Assembly: GCA_010015655.1 (NCBI GenBank) | Contig: ML976701.1 | Span: forward strand, 128,689-192,688 | Reading direction: 5' to 3' | DNA length: 64,000 nt | Source: Bimuria novae-zelandiae CBS 107.79 | Lineage: Eukaryota > Ascomycota > Dothideomycetes > Pleosporales > Didymosphaeriaceae | Shown: positions 1-12,556 of the stretch, piece after piece | How positions within the stretch are numbered: position 1 is the stretch's first letter | Layout of the letters: the number at the start of each line of letters is the position of its first letter | Program-made: the position numbers and the translations under genes | The notes under the pieces: generated by a model | Told to the model about the DNA's origin: nothing | The model's input: only the letters and a program-made list of their open reading frames with translations | The model's database searches: none

Positions 1-1806
1 CATACCTTGGGCACATCCTCCCGCCTAGTCTCCGCCATAATCTCGCGCTCAATACGCAATTTCCTCGCCTCCTCAGCCTCAGAGCTCACATCCTTAAAGA
101 CCTGGTCCATCTGCTCGAGCGTCTTGCCCGTCGTCTCAGGCACGAAGAAGAATGTGAATACGAAAGCGAGAAGACAGAAGACGGCGAAGAAGGTGTACGC
201 GCCGTAGCCGGTATTCTGAACGAGTGGGGGAGTGATGAGGCCCTATTCCTTGTCAGCACTGATTTCCGTCCACGGTAGGAATATGTCAAGTAGTGTAGTG
301 AGGCTTACAATGACAAAGTTGTTGAACCAGTTGGAGCAAGTAGAAAGCGCCACGCCCTTTGCGCGCAGCGACGAAGGGAAGATTTCCGACGGCATCGCCC
401 ACGGGACAGGGCCCCATGTAGCGCCAAAGCTGAACATGTAGAAGAAGAGGAAAGCGACGGCGACCCAGCCCTCGGTCTTGTAGCTGGACCATTGGTCGCC
501 GAACTTGCCGACGAGCACGGCGATGATGAGGTGCGAAACGGACATGAGGGCTGCGCCGACGAGCAGGAGCGGGCGGCGGCCGAAGCGGTCCATGGTCCAG
601 AGGGACGTCGCGACGCCGACGAGTTGGGTACAGTTGATGATGCCGGAGAGGAGGAGCTGCATTTCGTAGTCCTGGCCGAGCGTCTTGAAGAGGGAGGGCG
701 AGTAGTAGATCAGAGCGTTGATGCCGACGAATTGCTGGAAGAACATGATCATAACACCGACGACGGTGCGCTTCCAGCAGCCGTGGCGGAAGCAGTCGCC
801 CCAGGCGGCGATCTCGAGCTTGATGCGGTTGGCGCGGGTCGGTTCCTGCAGGTCGGGGTGCTTCTCGGCATTGACTTCCTTGACGAAGGTTACCTCTGCG
901 CGGATCTCGCACCACTCTTGGTAGATGCGAGAGTCGGTTGTGGAGAGGCGGCGGAGCTCAGAGAGGACTTCGAGGGCCTCGGTGTCGCGCCCCTTGGAGC
1001 AGAGCCAGCGGGGTGAAAATGGGAGGAAGAAGATACCGCCGCCGAGGAGGAAGCCCGGAAGCATCTGGATGAGGAAGGGGAGACGCCATGACCATTCGCC
1101 AGACATGTAGCGGGTGCCGTAGGTCGTCCAGAAAGCGATGACGATACCAAAGACAATGCTGAATTCCTGGAGCACGAGTAGTGCGCCGCGGATCTCTGGG
1201 GGTGCGATTTCGGAGATGTACAATGGCGAGATAGTTGCGAGCATACCGATTCCAAGTCCGCCGATCAAGCGGCCGACGGTGAGCATTGAGTATTCAACCG
1301 CAGAAGTCTGCAGCACACTGCCGACGGTGAAGATGCAGACTGCGATAAAGATGGAATATTTGCGCGAGAACTTGTCTGCGCACCAGCCGGCGAACAGGGC
1401 ACCAAGGAGGGCGCCCAATTCAAGCATGGCAGTCATGAGGCCCTTCCAGAAGCCAGCGCCGGAAGCCTCCTCAGAAACACGTGGGAAGACGTCGAGGAAT
1501 TGGTCCATGACAAGAGTGACGGAGATAACACCTTGACTGTACAAAGATCAGCGCCTATTTCCATACAAATGCAGGAGAGAGGATGTACTCATAACCAAAT
1601 AGCAGTCCACCAATGGTCGCGAACAATGCGCACATGGCAACATACGGATTGGTGAACAATCCTTTGAAGCCAGCAGGGCCATATGGCTCCCGTGTCGCCC
1701 ATGCACGCTCGCCAGAATGTAAATCGACGAACTCCTGCTGCTCCATCGGACCAACACCAATACTGTCACTCTTCCCCATTGCTCCAGTTGTCTTCGGGAG
1801 GATCAA
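1..1806 (-). CDS. MFS sugar transporter (partial, runs off left edge)
   Basis: Plasma-membrane sugar/H+ symporter type of the major facilitator superfamily. Three exons are seen: 1806-1589, 1536-309 and 242-1. Introns are 1537-1588 (52 nt) and 243-308 (66 nt), both GT-AG. The two full exons total 482 codons and splicing keeps the frame; the first junction creates the GYDQGV motif of the first membrane segment. Other family marks are DRFGRRPLLLVGA between segments 8 and 9, a PxSPRWL motif after segment 6, and PETTGKTLEQMDQVF in exon 3. The C-terminus lies outside the window, but the tail already reached is near the family's usual 520-570 aa. The start may be Met1 (1806) or Met10 (1779); the sequence does not decide. 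Substrate is not readable: hexose, pentose or quinate transporters look alike at this level. Confidence 0.9.
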
Positions 1807-3633
1807 CGGTTCAATATGACAAGCAACCCGCTACTGGATAGTAAGGCTCAGGACTGGCATTTCTTGGGGACGTCGTCGATGCTTAAATGCAAAACCCTTC
1901 CGCGAGATTATTGCGGATGCGGAGAAGGCTAGCGCACACCCACATGGCGTCAGCAGCCAATTCCATGCCTCAGCGGATCTATGACAGCGAAGGATCGCCA
2001 GATTGCAATACGTATTGTGCATTGGGCAAGAACGTGCAGATGTGAGATCGCCATGGTCGCTCGTGATCGGACCGGATGCGCCATGTGGGTGTGGTCGGCA
2101 TCCGGTACGTGCAGCTGCCATATCGGAGGTTTTGCGGCGGTCACGAGGACACGCGATACATTGGACCCACCACCCGGGTATCCAGCGAAGCTTCCAGGTA
2201 TTGCTGCGTGTATCGAATTGGAAGTATAGCACTGCCTTCGTCATCATACTTTTTATCAACGCGCAAAAATACCCAGATATCGATCATTCCACTCCTTCGG
2301 CGATTGACTACGAAATAATTCGTCCTGGGAAAGCAACAGCTAATGACGTCATCCCATCCCAAACACCGCGGTCTCTGAACTCTTCCGGATTCCCCCAGCT
2401 CCCTAGTTACTCCCCGTAGCTCGTCTCGCGGCACCACCGTTTGTGGCTTGCTTCCGCGGCCCCTAGTCATCTCGAATCGTTCCGGTCAAAATGTTGTTGA
2501 GCCGCATCTAGCGTGCGGGGATACCTTCCCTCGTTGCCTAACTAGACTAGCTTCAACGGCAGCACTAGCCGCCGTGAGTAGGAAAGGTAACGTCGCCCGC
2601 TCATGGTGCCTCAACCAAGCCTTTGGAAGAGCCTTTTTCCGCTTATTATCGGTCCCGAGATTTGTTGGGTGGTCTTTGACACTGAGCCATGTTACCGTTT
2701 GGATTACCATTGTAAGGGTCACCGTCAAGGGTGTTCTGAGACAAACCAGTGGTCTTTGCATGCGGAGTCGAATCTCCTAGCGTGTGCTTTCTGGTTCCCT
2801 AGCCAGCGGGTACCCCAGGGTCCTAACAACAACTCAACTCATGGCATGCGGATGATTGGCTTCGGACGCAGGATATAGACAGAATGAGAGGAAGTAGTAG
2901 TGTGGGGTACGGAAGTTCCAACCTCATCGTCGACGGAGCAATCCGTCTCTAGCCCTGGAGGCAGCGATTGCACTGCAGAAATGCAGTAAAAGTTGTTAAT
3001 TCGACAAGATTCTAGGGAATAGGTAGAATCTATAGCACGCCTAAAAGTACGGCACAAAAAGCTGTGCGCGACTTCTCGACGGAGTGAGGCGGTGATCATC
3101 CACTCAAAAGTGTGGAGAGCGGCGCAGATACTTTTATCCTTTCCCTGCAAACTATAGTTCCGTCCCTTGACACTAAGCTTCCCTCTAAATCATATGACTA
3201 CTACAGCACTACAGCATCCTAGAAGGATCCAGCCAGGATAGTTCCTCTGGCACCAAGCGGCTAGCAAGTGTGCAGCTAACCATTCTAATTGTCTCCGTGA
3301 AAAGAAACTGTTCTCCAGAACAACCAAAGACAGAGTGTAGTCTGACTTAGTACTGCAGAGGACTTACGAGGCACTCTGGGTGGGTGACCAAACCTTACCA
3401 CACATGAAACTCGTCAGTACTTCAACATTCCATACAGCCGCAGAGATAAATCCGATACTGTCGTGTCCAAGTGCGCCAGTACCTTCATCAGATCATCTAT
3501 AAATGTTTTGTTCACGTATAACACACTGCTAATGATGTTTACGGAAGACTGTTGGTTCAACAATGCAACAGCGACATTGTACCCTCGCACCTTACACTTC
3601 GACTCCACCACATACACCAAGACTTCGCTGAAA
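1807..3633. other. intergenic region between transporter and RecQ
   Basis: About 1.8 kb of normal base composition. It holds the promoter side of the sugar transporter and the 3' flank of the RecQ gene. Short open frames occur on both strands but none shows a recognisable domain, codon bias or intron structure. A 14-bp match to the conserved 3' half of 5S rRNA lies near 3389-3402, but the rest of a 5S gene is not there. Confidence 0.6.
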
Positions 3634-6600
3634 TCAATAAGTGGGCATGGCCATGATGCCACTCCATACCGTACCACCGCCTCCAGCCGCACCGCTGCCT
3701 CCACCTGGCCTCCGACTCCCCGCACCACTCGTCGCCACCTTCTTCGTACTGCCTGACTTTCTAGCCGCGGGCGGTTTACTCGCTGCTTTCTTCGTTACAC
3801 CGCCATAAGAGGTCTTGCCAAAGCTGCCCGAAGCGCGCTTGCGATAGCCTCCCTTCTTCTTAAACGGTGGCTTTGACGATCCTGCCCTGGGAGCAGCTGC
3901 GTGGCCTGTACTGGGTGCTCTCTGGCGAGGATTCGGTTTTGTTGCTTCAGCTTGGGAGAATTGTCGGTTGAACGCCTCGACATCTGGGTTGACTTGGTGG
4001 TTGAAATGATGGCTAGTGTGGATCATACCGTCGTCGTCTTCATCGCCTTCAAAGTCATCCATGGACACGACACTCTCATCTTCGGGTGGCACTGGCCGCT
4101 GGTCGTCGTCGCTTTCGCCGCAGAGGTCGATCTCGATACGGTGGTTGGGATCTGCAGGCCTTTCTTCTTCGTCGTCTTCGTACTCATCTTCGTCGACCGG
4201 TGCTCTCCCAACCAGGTGCCTAGGTTCGGGTAAGCAACCCATGTCTGTGAAAAGCGCTCTCGCGTTCCCGATGAGCTTGAGAAATAGCTTCCCGTAAAGC
4301 GACACCATTTCAGGATTGATTCTGGGTATGGCACGCATCTCGTCCGTGTTGCGTGGAAGATCCAGGCACATTTCACGGAGGATAGTGTCAGAGAAAGGCG
4401 CGAATCCGAGCCCTTTGTCCATCTTGATCTTCTGGATCATGGACTTAGACCCCTTCATGAAGTCGCTGAGGACATCTTTCTGAAGATCGCTCAAACCAGC
4501 CAATCTTTCGTCCACGGTGATAGGGGCACTGCGTGACTTCCGTTGTGTGCGCTGAGGAGGTGGTCTTGCATCGCGCACCGGTGCGAAATCGCTGTCATCG
4601 TTGTAATCGTCCTCGTCGTCGTTATTGTCGGCTACCACCAAGTCGCCGTCATCCCGCACTCGATTTTTTCCGCGCACCGGATGCGGTGCTGCACTATAAT
4701 AGTCTTCTCCATCGTCCAGGTCGTAGGTATATTGTTTGAGATTCTTCTTGGCCTTGACTTTGACCGGCGAGGAAACATTGGTTGAAGGGTACTCGGGGCG
4801 GACCTTGACTGCCGTCTTCTTCGGCTCCTTCCGCCTGACAGGATTCTTGCGAGGGGTTACACGAACTTGCATACTAAACAGTTTGTTGCCACTCGCATAC
4901 TCGCGACTTCTGGGGCCAAGCTGTCGCAGTCAGTAGAGCACACCTGCGTCATAACGCCGCACTTACATGAACATAGTTGGTTGCAAACCCCATCTTGTTC
5001 GACACAGAAGTCTCCTGTAAAGCCCGCTGCTCAAGGAGATGGTTGAAGACGCGCTCGACGTCGCCTCGTTCCAGGTCAGCACCGAATCCAAAGACCTCAC
5101 CAACGTCAGCCTTCTTGATCTTGGCGCTCTTTGCCCCACGGAAAGCATCGACGCATTGTAGGACGGTGACATTCGATTCGTGCACTTTTCTGACTAATTC
5201 AATGGCTTTCTGCGCATACCGCGACAGGTCCCTCTCCTCAAAAATGGCACCTGACGTGCAGTTGTCGCAGGTCCCTTGACAGTCCTCTTTCTTGAACGAC
5301 TCGCTAAAGTAGCTGAGCACTTGCGCCCGACGGCAGTCGCTTTTGTTCTCACAAAACTGAATGACGTTCCTGAGCATATCGTGTTGACGCTGCTTTTGCT
5401 CTCTGCTGCCGTCGCCCTCATCAATCATCTTCTTCAGAATCTTGCAGTCACCGTAGTTGTAGTAGAGATGGCAGCTTGACTTCTTGCCATCTCGTCCAGC
5501 GCGACCTGTCTCCTGATAGTACCCTTCCAAGCTCTTTGGCAACGAATGGTGCATAACGAATCGTACATCTGCTTTGTCGATACCCATTCCGAACGCAACG
5601 GTAGCAACGATGACATGGTACTTGTTGGCTTGCCATTTCCGCTGGACGTCTGACCTCTCGGCTGATTCCATCCCAGCGTGATAATGATACGCTGATATGC
5701 CCAAGTCTGTCAGTTTCTTTGCAACAGTCTCGCAGCTCTTACGAGACAAGCAATAGACGATGCCGCACTTGCGAGGAAATTCGGACTTGATCAAGTCTGC
5801 AATGTTCTGCACGATGTTCTTGGGCTTCGGTAAGACAGCGTAGGACAAGTTCGGGCGGTTGAAACTTTGCGAGAAAAGGCGACAGCCACGAATGCCCAGG
5901 TTCGCCATAACATCCGTCCGTACGAGCTGGGTCGCTGTAGCTGTCAGAGCAATGATTGGCACGCCAGAGAATTGACGCGTCACATCTCCCAACGCTTTGT
6001 AGTCGGGTCTAAAGTCGTGACCCCATTGACTAACACAGTGCGCCTCGTCGATAACGATTCGTGCCAAACGGTTGCGTTGATGGAGCCGTTGTAGTGTATC
6101 GACCATCCGTTGATTTTTGCTAAGCATCTCCGGGGTCACATAGAGCACTTGTATGAAATCCTGCGGCTCGGGATTTGAAAGCCCGTTCATGATTAGTCGC
6201 TTCTCTTCCGCTGTAGACTCGCCGTTGATGAGAAAAGCCTGCATGCCAAAGCGATCTCTGCACGCCGCTACCTGGTCCTCCATCAGACTCAATAGAGGAG
6301 AGACAACAATAGTCACGCCTCTCGTCTTTCCAGACTTAATCACCGAAGGCAGTTGATAACACAAAGACTTGCCACCTCCAGTAGGCATTAGTACGAAACA
6401 ATGTTCACCTGCAAGTGTCGTGTTGACAGCTTCAAGCTGCCCTGGACGGAAACCACGAAGCCGGAATTGGTAGAGTAGAGCGTCTCGCACATCTCTGGAC
6501 CACGGATGGTTCATACTGGGTGCGTAAAGTAGCGGTTTTTGGGGAGATGGCGGCGCTTGGGCTTTTCGGGGCTGTGCTTTGGTCGCAGGAGCTTCAGTGG

Positions 6601-8845
6601 GTGCTTGCCTAGCTGGCTGAACGCCTCGACTGTCGACCCGGTCACCTTTCCAATCGTAGGCACCAGGAGGTTTATTCTCGATATTGTAGACTTCATCGAA
6701 GAGATTGTCGTCATCTCCGTCACAGAATTCGTCTTCGGCGGGATCGACAGCTTCAGGCGCCGCGCCCATGCGTCCGCTAGCAAAATCCACGTCGTCCACG
6801 TCGAAGGCATTTCCGAAATCTTCGTCGTCATCATCAGATATGTCAATCAATCGCTGCTGTGGTCGGGAATCCGACGGGGCATCACGACGACGGGTCTCGG
6901 GAAGCTGTCGCATCTTCTGGTCCCCGAAGAGGCCAGTGTTGTTAGTAGCAGCCGAACGACCTTGCGGATCACGATTCCAATCGAGCCGAGGCGGCGTAGA
7001 CTCTACAATGCGGGTTTCTGCAAAACGGATACGTGGGTTGGGCGTCCAGACCTCTGGCTTTGATATCTGCGTTTGCCTCATGTACTGTGTCTGTGACACA
7101 TGGTCCGGGCCAGGCGCGTCGGCTGTTTTCGTGTCGATGGAGGTCGGCGTGACTTGGGTGGATTTGACCACGAATCCACCATAGCTTTGTTCAACAGTGT
7201 CGGTGGACAGATCCATGTATTTCGCTAAACCGGCATCCTTCAGCAAATAGTACATTTGGACTTGGAGGTCAGCCAGACTCTTGACATACGCTTCAAGCGC
7301 TTGGTTGTCCTCGACATTGAATTCGCAGTTGTCGATATCGTCGGCAATCTTTTTGCGCAGGTCTTGCCGTTTCGCGGTCAAATCCTCATGTTTGGTTTTC
7401 AAGGAAAGGAGCTGCTCTAGTGCTTTCTTCTGGGTGTTGGCACGTTTAATGGCTTCTTGATGTGCTGGCGTTGACGATCCAGCCTCCGCATGCTTCAAGT
7501 ATGTGTCCTTGGCTTTGGTCCAGGTCGTGATAGCAGATTCAATGTGTCGTTTCAAACGGCACCCCTCCGAGTCCAAAAACGCTTCTATCGCTTCTTGGAT
7601 GCGGATTTTCTCGTCTTTGGGCAACTGCGAAGCAGAAGGGATATTGGCAGGCGGTAGTGTCGATGCCGGTCTGTGTTGAAGTTCTTTCGGTGACTGTCGG
7701 ACGCTCTTAGGTGACTGTGTTGCATCAGGAGTAACGAGGGAATCGCGATTTATTTGGGCGCGGTCAGGCACATCTGGGGGTTTCGAAGGTGAGCGTATAG
7801 GGAGGTCCATTTGCGATGGCGGACAAAAGGGATCAGCGCGGCTTAGCTTCTCCCTCTGTGGAGTAGCATCAGGCATGACGTCAAACTCGAAGCCATCGAA
7901 GCAATCAAGGTCGTCGTCTTCTGAGTCCAGGACGGTGTTCTCAAATCTCCTCTCAGGTGTCTTCGTGCGTGTACCTTGAGTCCTCTTCAAAGGCGAAGGG
8001 CTACGCATTGACCTTCCTAGCTTCCTGGCGGGTGCCGAAGTATCGGATAGTGCTCGGCTCACCGACTTGCGCTTTCGGTTCCTCGGGGCAGGTTGAACAA
8101 CCGCGTCCATGTCAATGTCTTCTTCTTCTTCTTCTTCTTCCACATGCGCTACGCGTCTCTCGGCCACAGTCGTCGAATACGGTGGAGGAGGGCTTTCCGG
8201 AACAAACGCCATCATATCATCGATGTTCGCGAAACCATCATAATCGGTGCTCGGGCTCGATGCAGGTATCGTTTTCGCGGACCTTGGAGACTTTGCGTGG
8301 TCCAGATCGGCTTCAAATTCATCGCTCTTCCGTTTTCGGCCGTGACTTTTGCTTGGGGATTGCCGCATTTCCATTCCAGTGAGGTCTATAGCCTCAATGT
8401 CTTGCATTTGGGCGCGCTGCGTGGCCGATCGCTCAGGCATGGACACGCCCGAAGAGCAACCGCCCGGACCCCTCTTCGCAGATGCCAATTGCGCATTGCT
8501 GGAAGGCAAACCCACCACCATAATTCGAGGCTTGTTGCTGGCAGGTGTAGCCCTCAGCCGCGCCATATCCGTCGTTCCTTCCTGTGGTGACGGCAATTTG
8601 TGTATATCGACGGTGTGGGGTCGGGCTATCGGCGGTATCGGTTGAGTGATGCCGCGGTTGAGTGCCGGGGGAGCTGCATTGTACGGTAGCAAAGCGTCGG
8701 TGAGAGAGGAGGACGGCTGCGTTACGGCCGCTGAGCTCAAGGGGGCCTCAGGGTCATAAGCAACGAGTGGAGCGGTGGGTGGGATGCAGGGCTTCGCGGA
8801 TAACAGCCACTTGATTTCAGCGCTCAGATTGTTCTTTGGAGGCAT
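3634..8845 (-). CDS. SGS1: RecQ DNA helicase, BLM/Sgs1/QDE-3 type
   Basis: ATP-dependent 3'-5' DNA helicase of homologous recombination and replication-fork repair; the family acts with Top3 and Rmi1 in the nucleus. Two exons, 8845-4967 (1293 codons) and 4920-3634 (428 aa plus stop), are joined across a 46-nt GT-AG intron (4921-4966), giving about 1721 aa. Splicing continues the RQC winged helix (FATNYVH, then LGPRSREYASG). In order: a long disordered N-terminus with an acidic run near residue 235; Walker A GGGKS (Lys about 825); DEAH box (about 933); motif VI QETGRAGRDG (about 1115); a four-Cys zinc site ending CQGTCDNC (about 1190); RQC; an HRDC-like helical domain (about 1426-1510); and a basic Gly/Ser-rich tail. 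Length and HRDC favour the long Sgs1/QDE-3/MusN class over short RecQ paralogues. No lesion is seen. Confidence 0.95.
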
Positions 8846-9105
8846 GAGGGTGTCGCCTACTCGACGACAAGGTCCGCATCGGTGAACGGCGCGTACTCAC
8901 GCATGTAGCGAGGGTTTGAAGGCTTGTAGTGGCGATGTTGCGGGGCTGAAGTGCCGTGTGGTGTCGCGTCGCGCCTGCCGCTTCCATCGCGCTAAACTTC
9001 GGACTAACGCTAACGCACGCCTAGTCACGTGATATTTCGGACCTCGGAAGTAGTCTCAACTTGAACGTGATAACTCTTCGTCTCACTAGCCACACTTCTG
9101 CAAAC
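8846..9105. promoter_or_regulatory. shared promoter between divergent RecQ and decarboxylase genes
   Basis: Only 260 bp separate the two divergent start codons, so both promoters must overlap here. A CACGTGA motif (E-box/bZIP-like) lies near 9025. No clear TATA box is seen. Function is inferred from position. Confidence 0.5.
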
Positions 9106-10629
9106 ATGTTCGATTCAATGCAATCTGATCCAGATACGTTCATCCAACTGGCTTCAGAGATTTCTGCCCTTCACATCCAACCGCCGCCAGAAGACGTCCT
9201 CCCGTCCGAAGAAGTAGTCACTCAAGCCCGCAAAAAGATACAGAAGCACCTCACTCAGTCTGGGTTCAGCTTTGGGGAAACAATCAGACATATTCAAGAG
9301 GATCTTGCCCCGGGATTCAATGGTTCCAGCCGTTCGCCCCACTACTACGGGTTCGTGACCGGCGGCAGCACGCCTGTCGCGGCACTTGCCGATCATCTCG
9401 TTACTATCTACGACCAAAACGCCGCAGTCCACCTGCCCAAGGAATCAATCGCGACGAATGTAGAAAATGCAGCTACTTCCTTACTGGGCCAGCTGCTGAA
9501 GCTCAATCCATCCCAATGGCCGCATCGCGTTTTCACCACGGGAGCCACAGCAAGCAACGTCTTGGGATTAGCATGCGGCAGGGAGTACGTTATTGGGAAA
9601 GCAGTGGCACATCGCAAAGATACTATAAGCAGCGTGGGTGAGCTTGGCATGGTGGACGCGATGCGTCGTGCTGGCATCATCAGGATCCGAATCTTGACCA
9701 CTGTTCCCCACTCTTCGCTCGTCAAAGCTGCTGGAATTCTCGGTCTGGGACGCGCATCGGTTGTGGACGTCGGTTTACCATACGCGCCGCACAGATTCCA
9801 CATGGACATGCTAAAGATTTTGCTCGATGAACCTGGTACTGCTTCCATCATAGCCATCTCCGCTTCCGACGTGAACACGGGGCTCTTCGCCACCGCCGGG
9901 CTCAAAGAGATGCAGGAGATACGAAAGCTGGCCGACGCATACGGCGCCTGGATCCATGTCGACGGTGCCTTTGGTATTTTCGGGAGGGTCCTCACCGATC
10001 CAGTCCACTCCGAAATCATCTCTGCCTGCGCGGGTCTCGAGCTCGCGGACTCCATAACTGGCGATGGGCACAAGCTCCTGAATGTTCCATATGACTGCGG
10101 CTTCTTCTTCTCACGCCATCGTGAGATCCCAGAGCAAGTCTTCCAGAACCCGAATGCGCCCTACCTCAGCACTAGCACAGCTACCGACGCTATCGTGTCA
10201 CATTCCAACGTCGGACTCGAAAACTCGCGCAGACTCCGTGCATTGCCCGTGTATGCCAGCCTAAGAGCATATGGTGCGAACGGGTACCGCGACATGCTAG
10301 GGAGACAGATCGAGTTGTCGAGAGACATTGCCGAGTACATTCTTGACAGCGAAGATTTTGAACTGCTTCCTGAGTCGGACCGGTCCAAAGAGGCGATCCT
10401 CAAGGGCATTTATATTATTGTGCTGTTCAGAGCGAAAGATGAGGGTCTCAACAAGGAGCTCACCGCTAAGATTAAAGCGAGCCGTAAGATCTATGTTTCA
10501 GGTACGGCATGGGAGGGTGGGCCAGCGTGCAGGTTCGCCGTCTCGAACTGGCAGACGGACGCGAAGAGGGATCTTCCGCTCATCAAGCAGGTGTTAGACG
10601 AGGTTATAGAGTCCTGGAAGAGCAGGTAG
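9106..10629 (+). CDS. PLP-dependent group II decarboxylase-like enzyme
   Basis: Intronless gene of 507 aa. I place the start at the ATG at 9106 (context CAAACATG); the reading frame opens 15 codons earlier but only with TTG. It belongs to the fold-type I pyridoxal-phosphate group II decarboxylases (tyrosine, aromatic amino acid, glutamate and diaminobutyrate decarboxylases). Visible marks: the TTGATASN phosphate-binding turn; the His stacking on the PLP ring in TVPHSSLVKA (about residue 202); HVDGAFG with the Asp that pairs with the pyridine nitrogen (about 286); and GDGHKLLNVPYDCG with the Schiff-base Lys at about 323. No signal peptide, so cytosolic. The exact amino-acid substrate cannot be told. 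It is divergently transcribed from RecQ over 260 bp. No break is seen. Confidence 0.9.
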   Translation: MFDSMQSDPDTFIQLASEISALHIQPPPEDVLPSEEVVTQARKKIQKHLTQSGFSFGETIRHIQEDLAPGFNGSSRSPHYYGFVTGGSTPVAALADHLVTIYDQNAAVHLPKESIATNVENAATSLLGQLLKLNPSQWPHRVFTTGATASNVLGLACGREYVIGKAVAHRKDTISSVGELGMVDAMRRAGIIRIRILTTVPHSSLVKAAGILGLGRASVVDVGLPYAPHRFHMDMLKILLDEPGTASIIAISASDVNTGLFATAGLKEMQEIRKLADAYGAWIHVDGAFGIFGRVLTDPVHSEIISACAGLELADSITGDGHKLLNVPYDCGFFFSRHREIPEQVFQNPNAPYLSTSTATDAIVSHSNVGLENSRRLRALPVYASLRAYGANGYRDMLGRQIELSRDIAEYILDSEDFELLPESDRSKEAILKGIYIIVLFRAKDEGLNKELTAKIKASRKIYVSGTAWEGGPACRFAVSNWQTDAKRDLPLIKQVLDEVIESWKSR

Positions 10630-11404
10630 ATAAAAAGCAGACCCTCTATGTCGACGCTACTGAATTCTGTGTGATGACCGTCCGAAGGTGATGTACTACA
10701 ATAACGTGAAAGCTACCTAGGTAACGAAGGGTTCGCCAACAGTGCCTCAGCTCTAACAGTTGCAAGAACACCATACTTCTTCTCAAACCACATCATCACC
10801 ACACTGCTGTCCCAGTGCGTGTTTTAGGGCCTAAAGAGAAGCGAGAAAGAAGTTAGCGTCAGCGTCGTCAGCGTCAGCAAGCTCATCGCGAATTTTCACA
10901 ATCACTAATCGCGAATTTTCACAATCACTAATCGCGAATTTTCACAATCACTAATCGCGAATTTTCACAATCACTAATCGCGAATTATCAGCAGTTATCG
11001 ACGGATTTTACAAACTACTCAATCCGGTATATTCAAGCAAAGCGAGAGGTTATACGGCTGCCTGCAAGTTGCATATATTGACGACCTGCATAGGCAACCG
11101 TTACAAGGCATTGACCAACAATCATTGACGGTTTTTGAAAACTACCCTATCGGGAGTGTTCAGTGTGCGCAATGTCACGAAGGTGAACGTTGCACAGCAT
11201 TAAGGCGCAGCTGCTACCCGCGCATCTATTCAGGTCGTTGAAGATAATAAAAGAAAAGTAACACGCGCAGTGGCACTCACGCATCTCTGCTTTTATTGCC
11301 CCGATTATTGCGTTTTAACGTGCTTATTGTCACATAATCTGTTCAGGTCGTTAGTGGCGATGAAAGATAAGCTTATAATCCCGACAACCCTACCGCAACA
11401 GATC
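10630..11404. other. intergenic region between decarboxylase and AT-rich block 1
   Basis: Transition zone of about 0.8 kb with no gene. It contains the 23-bp tandem repeat at 10885-10987. TpA density rises sharply only after about 11520. Confidence 0.6.
10885..10987. repeat. 23-bp tandem repeat, 4.5 copies
   Basis: Four identical units begin with ATCGCGAATTTTCAC at 10885, 10908, 10931 and 10954, followed by a partial fifth (10977-10987). Units abut without spacers, so this is a minisatellite and not a CRISPR array. Confidence 0.95.
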
Positions 11405-11410
11405 AGTGTA

Positions 11411-11475
11411 CTGCATGGATGGATTGGAGCTCCATCCATTTGCTCCGGGTGGACTGGATAAATCCATGGAGAAAC
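11411..11475. repeat. left copy of a ~60-bp dispersed repeat (inverted relative to 29311-29372)
   Basis: The reverse complement of this stretch aligns with 29311-29372, sharing CTCCATGGA, ATCCAGTCCACCCGGAG and ATGGATGGAG with small gaps. It contains a palindromic core around GGAGCTCC. The pair sits just outside AT-rich block 1 together with the Tc1-like element. Confidence 0.65.
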
Positions 11476-11519
11476 TGAAACCGACCGACCCACAGTACTA
11501 ACTTGTACAGGCAAAGGGT

Positions 11520-12390
11520 CAAGCGTAGTAAAAAGCTTAAAATTACTTTAATATTAAGATTACTAGAGGTTTTTAGTGTTAAGCTTAGTGTTAGTAAAAG
11601 TGTTTTTAGAGTTAAAAGTTATTACATATAAATCTATACTATAGGCTATAGTATATATTTAACGCTTTATTAGCTACTATTACTATTACCTTTAACCTTT
11701 ATATATTCCTCGCTCTTATAAAAAAAAGCTTATTAACCTTATTATCCTTATATAGCTAGGTAGTAAATTGGGTAGAGTTATTAAGTAAGATATTTACCTT
11801 AGTAGTTAGGCTCTTATAAAGTCCCTTAACGTATAGCCCTATTTAGATAAGCTCTAATTTAGCCTAGCTTAATAAATAAAGGGCAGCTACTATAGGTTAT
11901 TAAAAAGCTAATTTTAATAGGTTATAAAGGTGTTCATAGCTTAGCTAAAGATTCTTTCTAGTTTAGAGGTTATGGCAGGGATTGCTAAGACGTTAATAGC
12001 TATAAGTGAAGCGTAGGATACTTTGCACGTATATCTACTAGTCTCTAGTACTAGGAGGGGATAAGGTCCTTGTTAGTATCTTATAGGTCCGTTATATATA
12101 CAGCAAACTCATCTAAAGCTTTAGCAGGAGGGAGAAAGCTATAAAACCAAGTAAGGACATTAGTAATAAAGCTATATTTACGTTTCTTATATAGCTAAAC
12201 GTTTATAGACGTCTCTTAAAGGATATTAATTAATATTTTAGGCAGAGATAAATAGTAATAATTTAAGTCTTATAGCTTTTATATTTTATTAACCTAACAG
12301 GCAGCCTTTTACTTAGTCTACTTCTTTTATAAGTACTTAAGTTTAAGCTATAGGTCTAAAAAAACAGCTGCTATATATACTAGGCTATTA
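11520..12390. other. RIP-degraded host relic, left part
   Basis: Extremely TpA-rich sequence with stops in all frames. It is the left flank of the older sequence into which the Gypsy element at 12396 inserted; the right flank resumes at 25154. No domain can be recognised here. Confidence 0.6.
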
Positions 12391-12395
12391 TTAAG

Positions 12396-12556
12396 TGTAA
12401 GGGGCTGGGTGCTCAAGGAGCCAAAGGTGCCAGAAGAATACTTATAAATTCGATAGAGAGTCCGAAGTTAAGCTTCGGGCGTCGAACTTATATATCTGGG
12501 ATTCGCATAACCGAGGGTCAAGGATCCGAGGCAACAACTGGGCGTAGCCTATTACA
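12396..12556 (-). repeat. 3' LTR of the nested Gypsy element
   Basis: 161 bp, starting TGTAAGGGGCTG and ending CTATTACA (TG...CA). Less RIP-changed than its partner at 24970-25148. Confidence 0.85.

Noticed and set aside
492..1016. 174-aa acidic frame on the plus strand
   Set aside because: Antisense shadow of the sugar transporter exon, which has clear motifs and introns.
3335..3410. 5S rRNA-like TGGGTGGGTGACCA at about 3389
   Set aside because: Only this short 3'-half motif matches; the internal control region and the 5' half are absent, so at best it is a scrap.
10885..10987. Possible CRISPR array
   Set aside because: Units are directly adjacent with no spacers, and the genome is eukaryotic.
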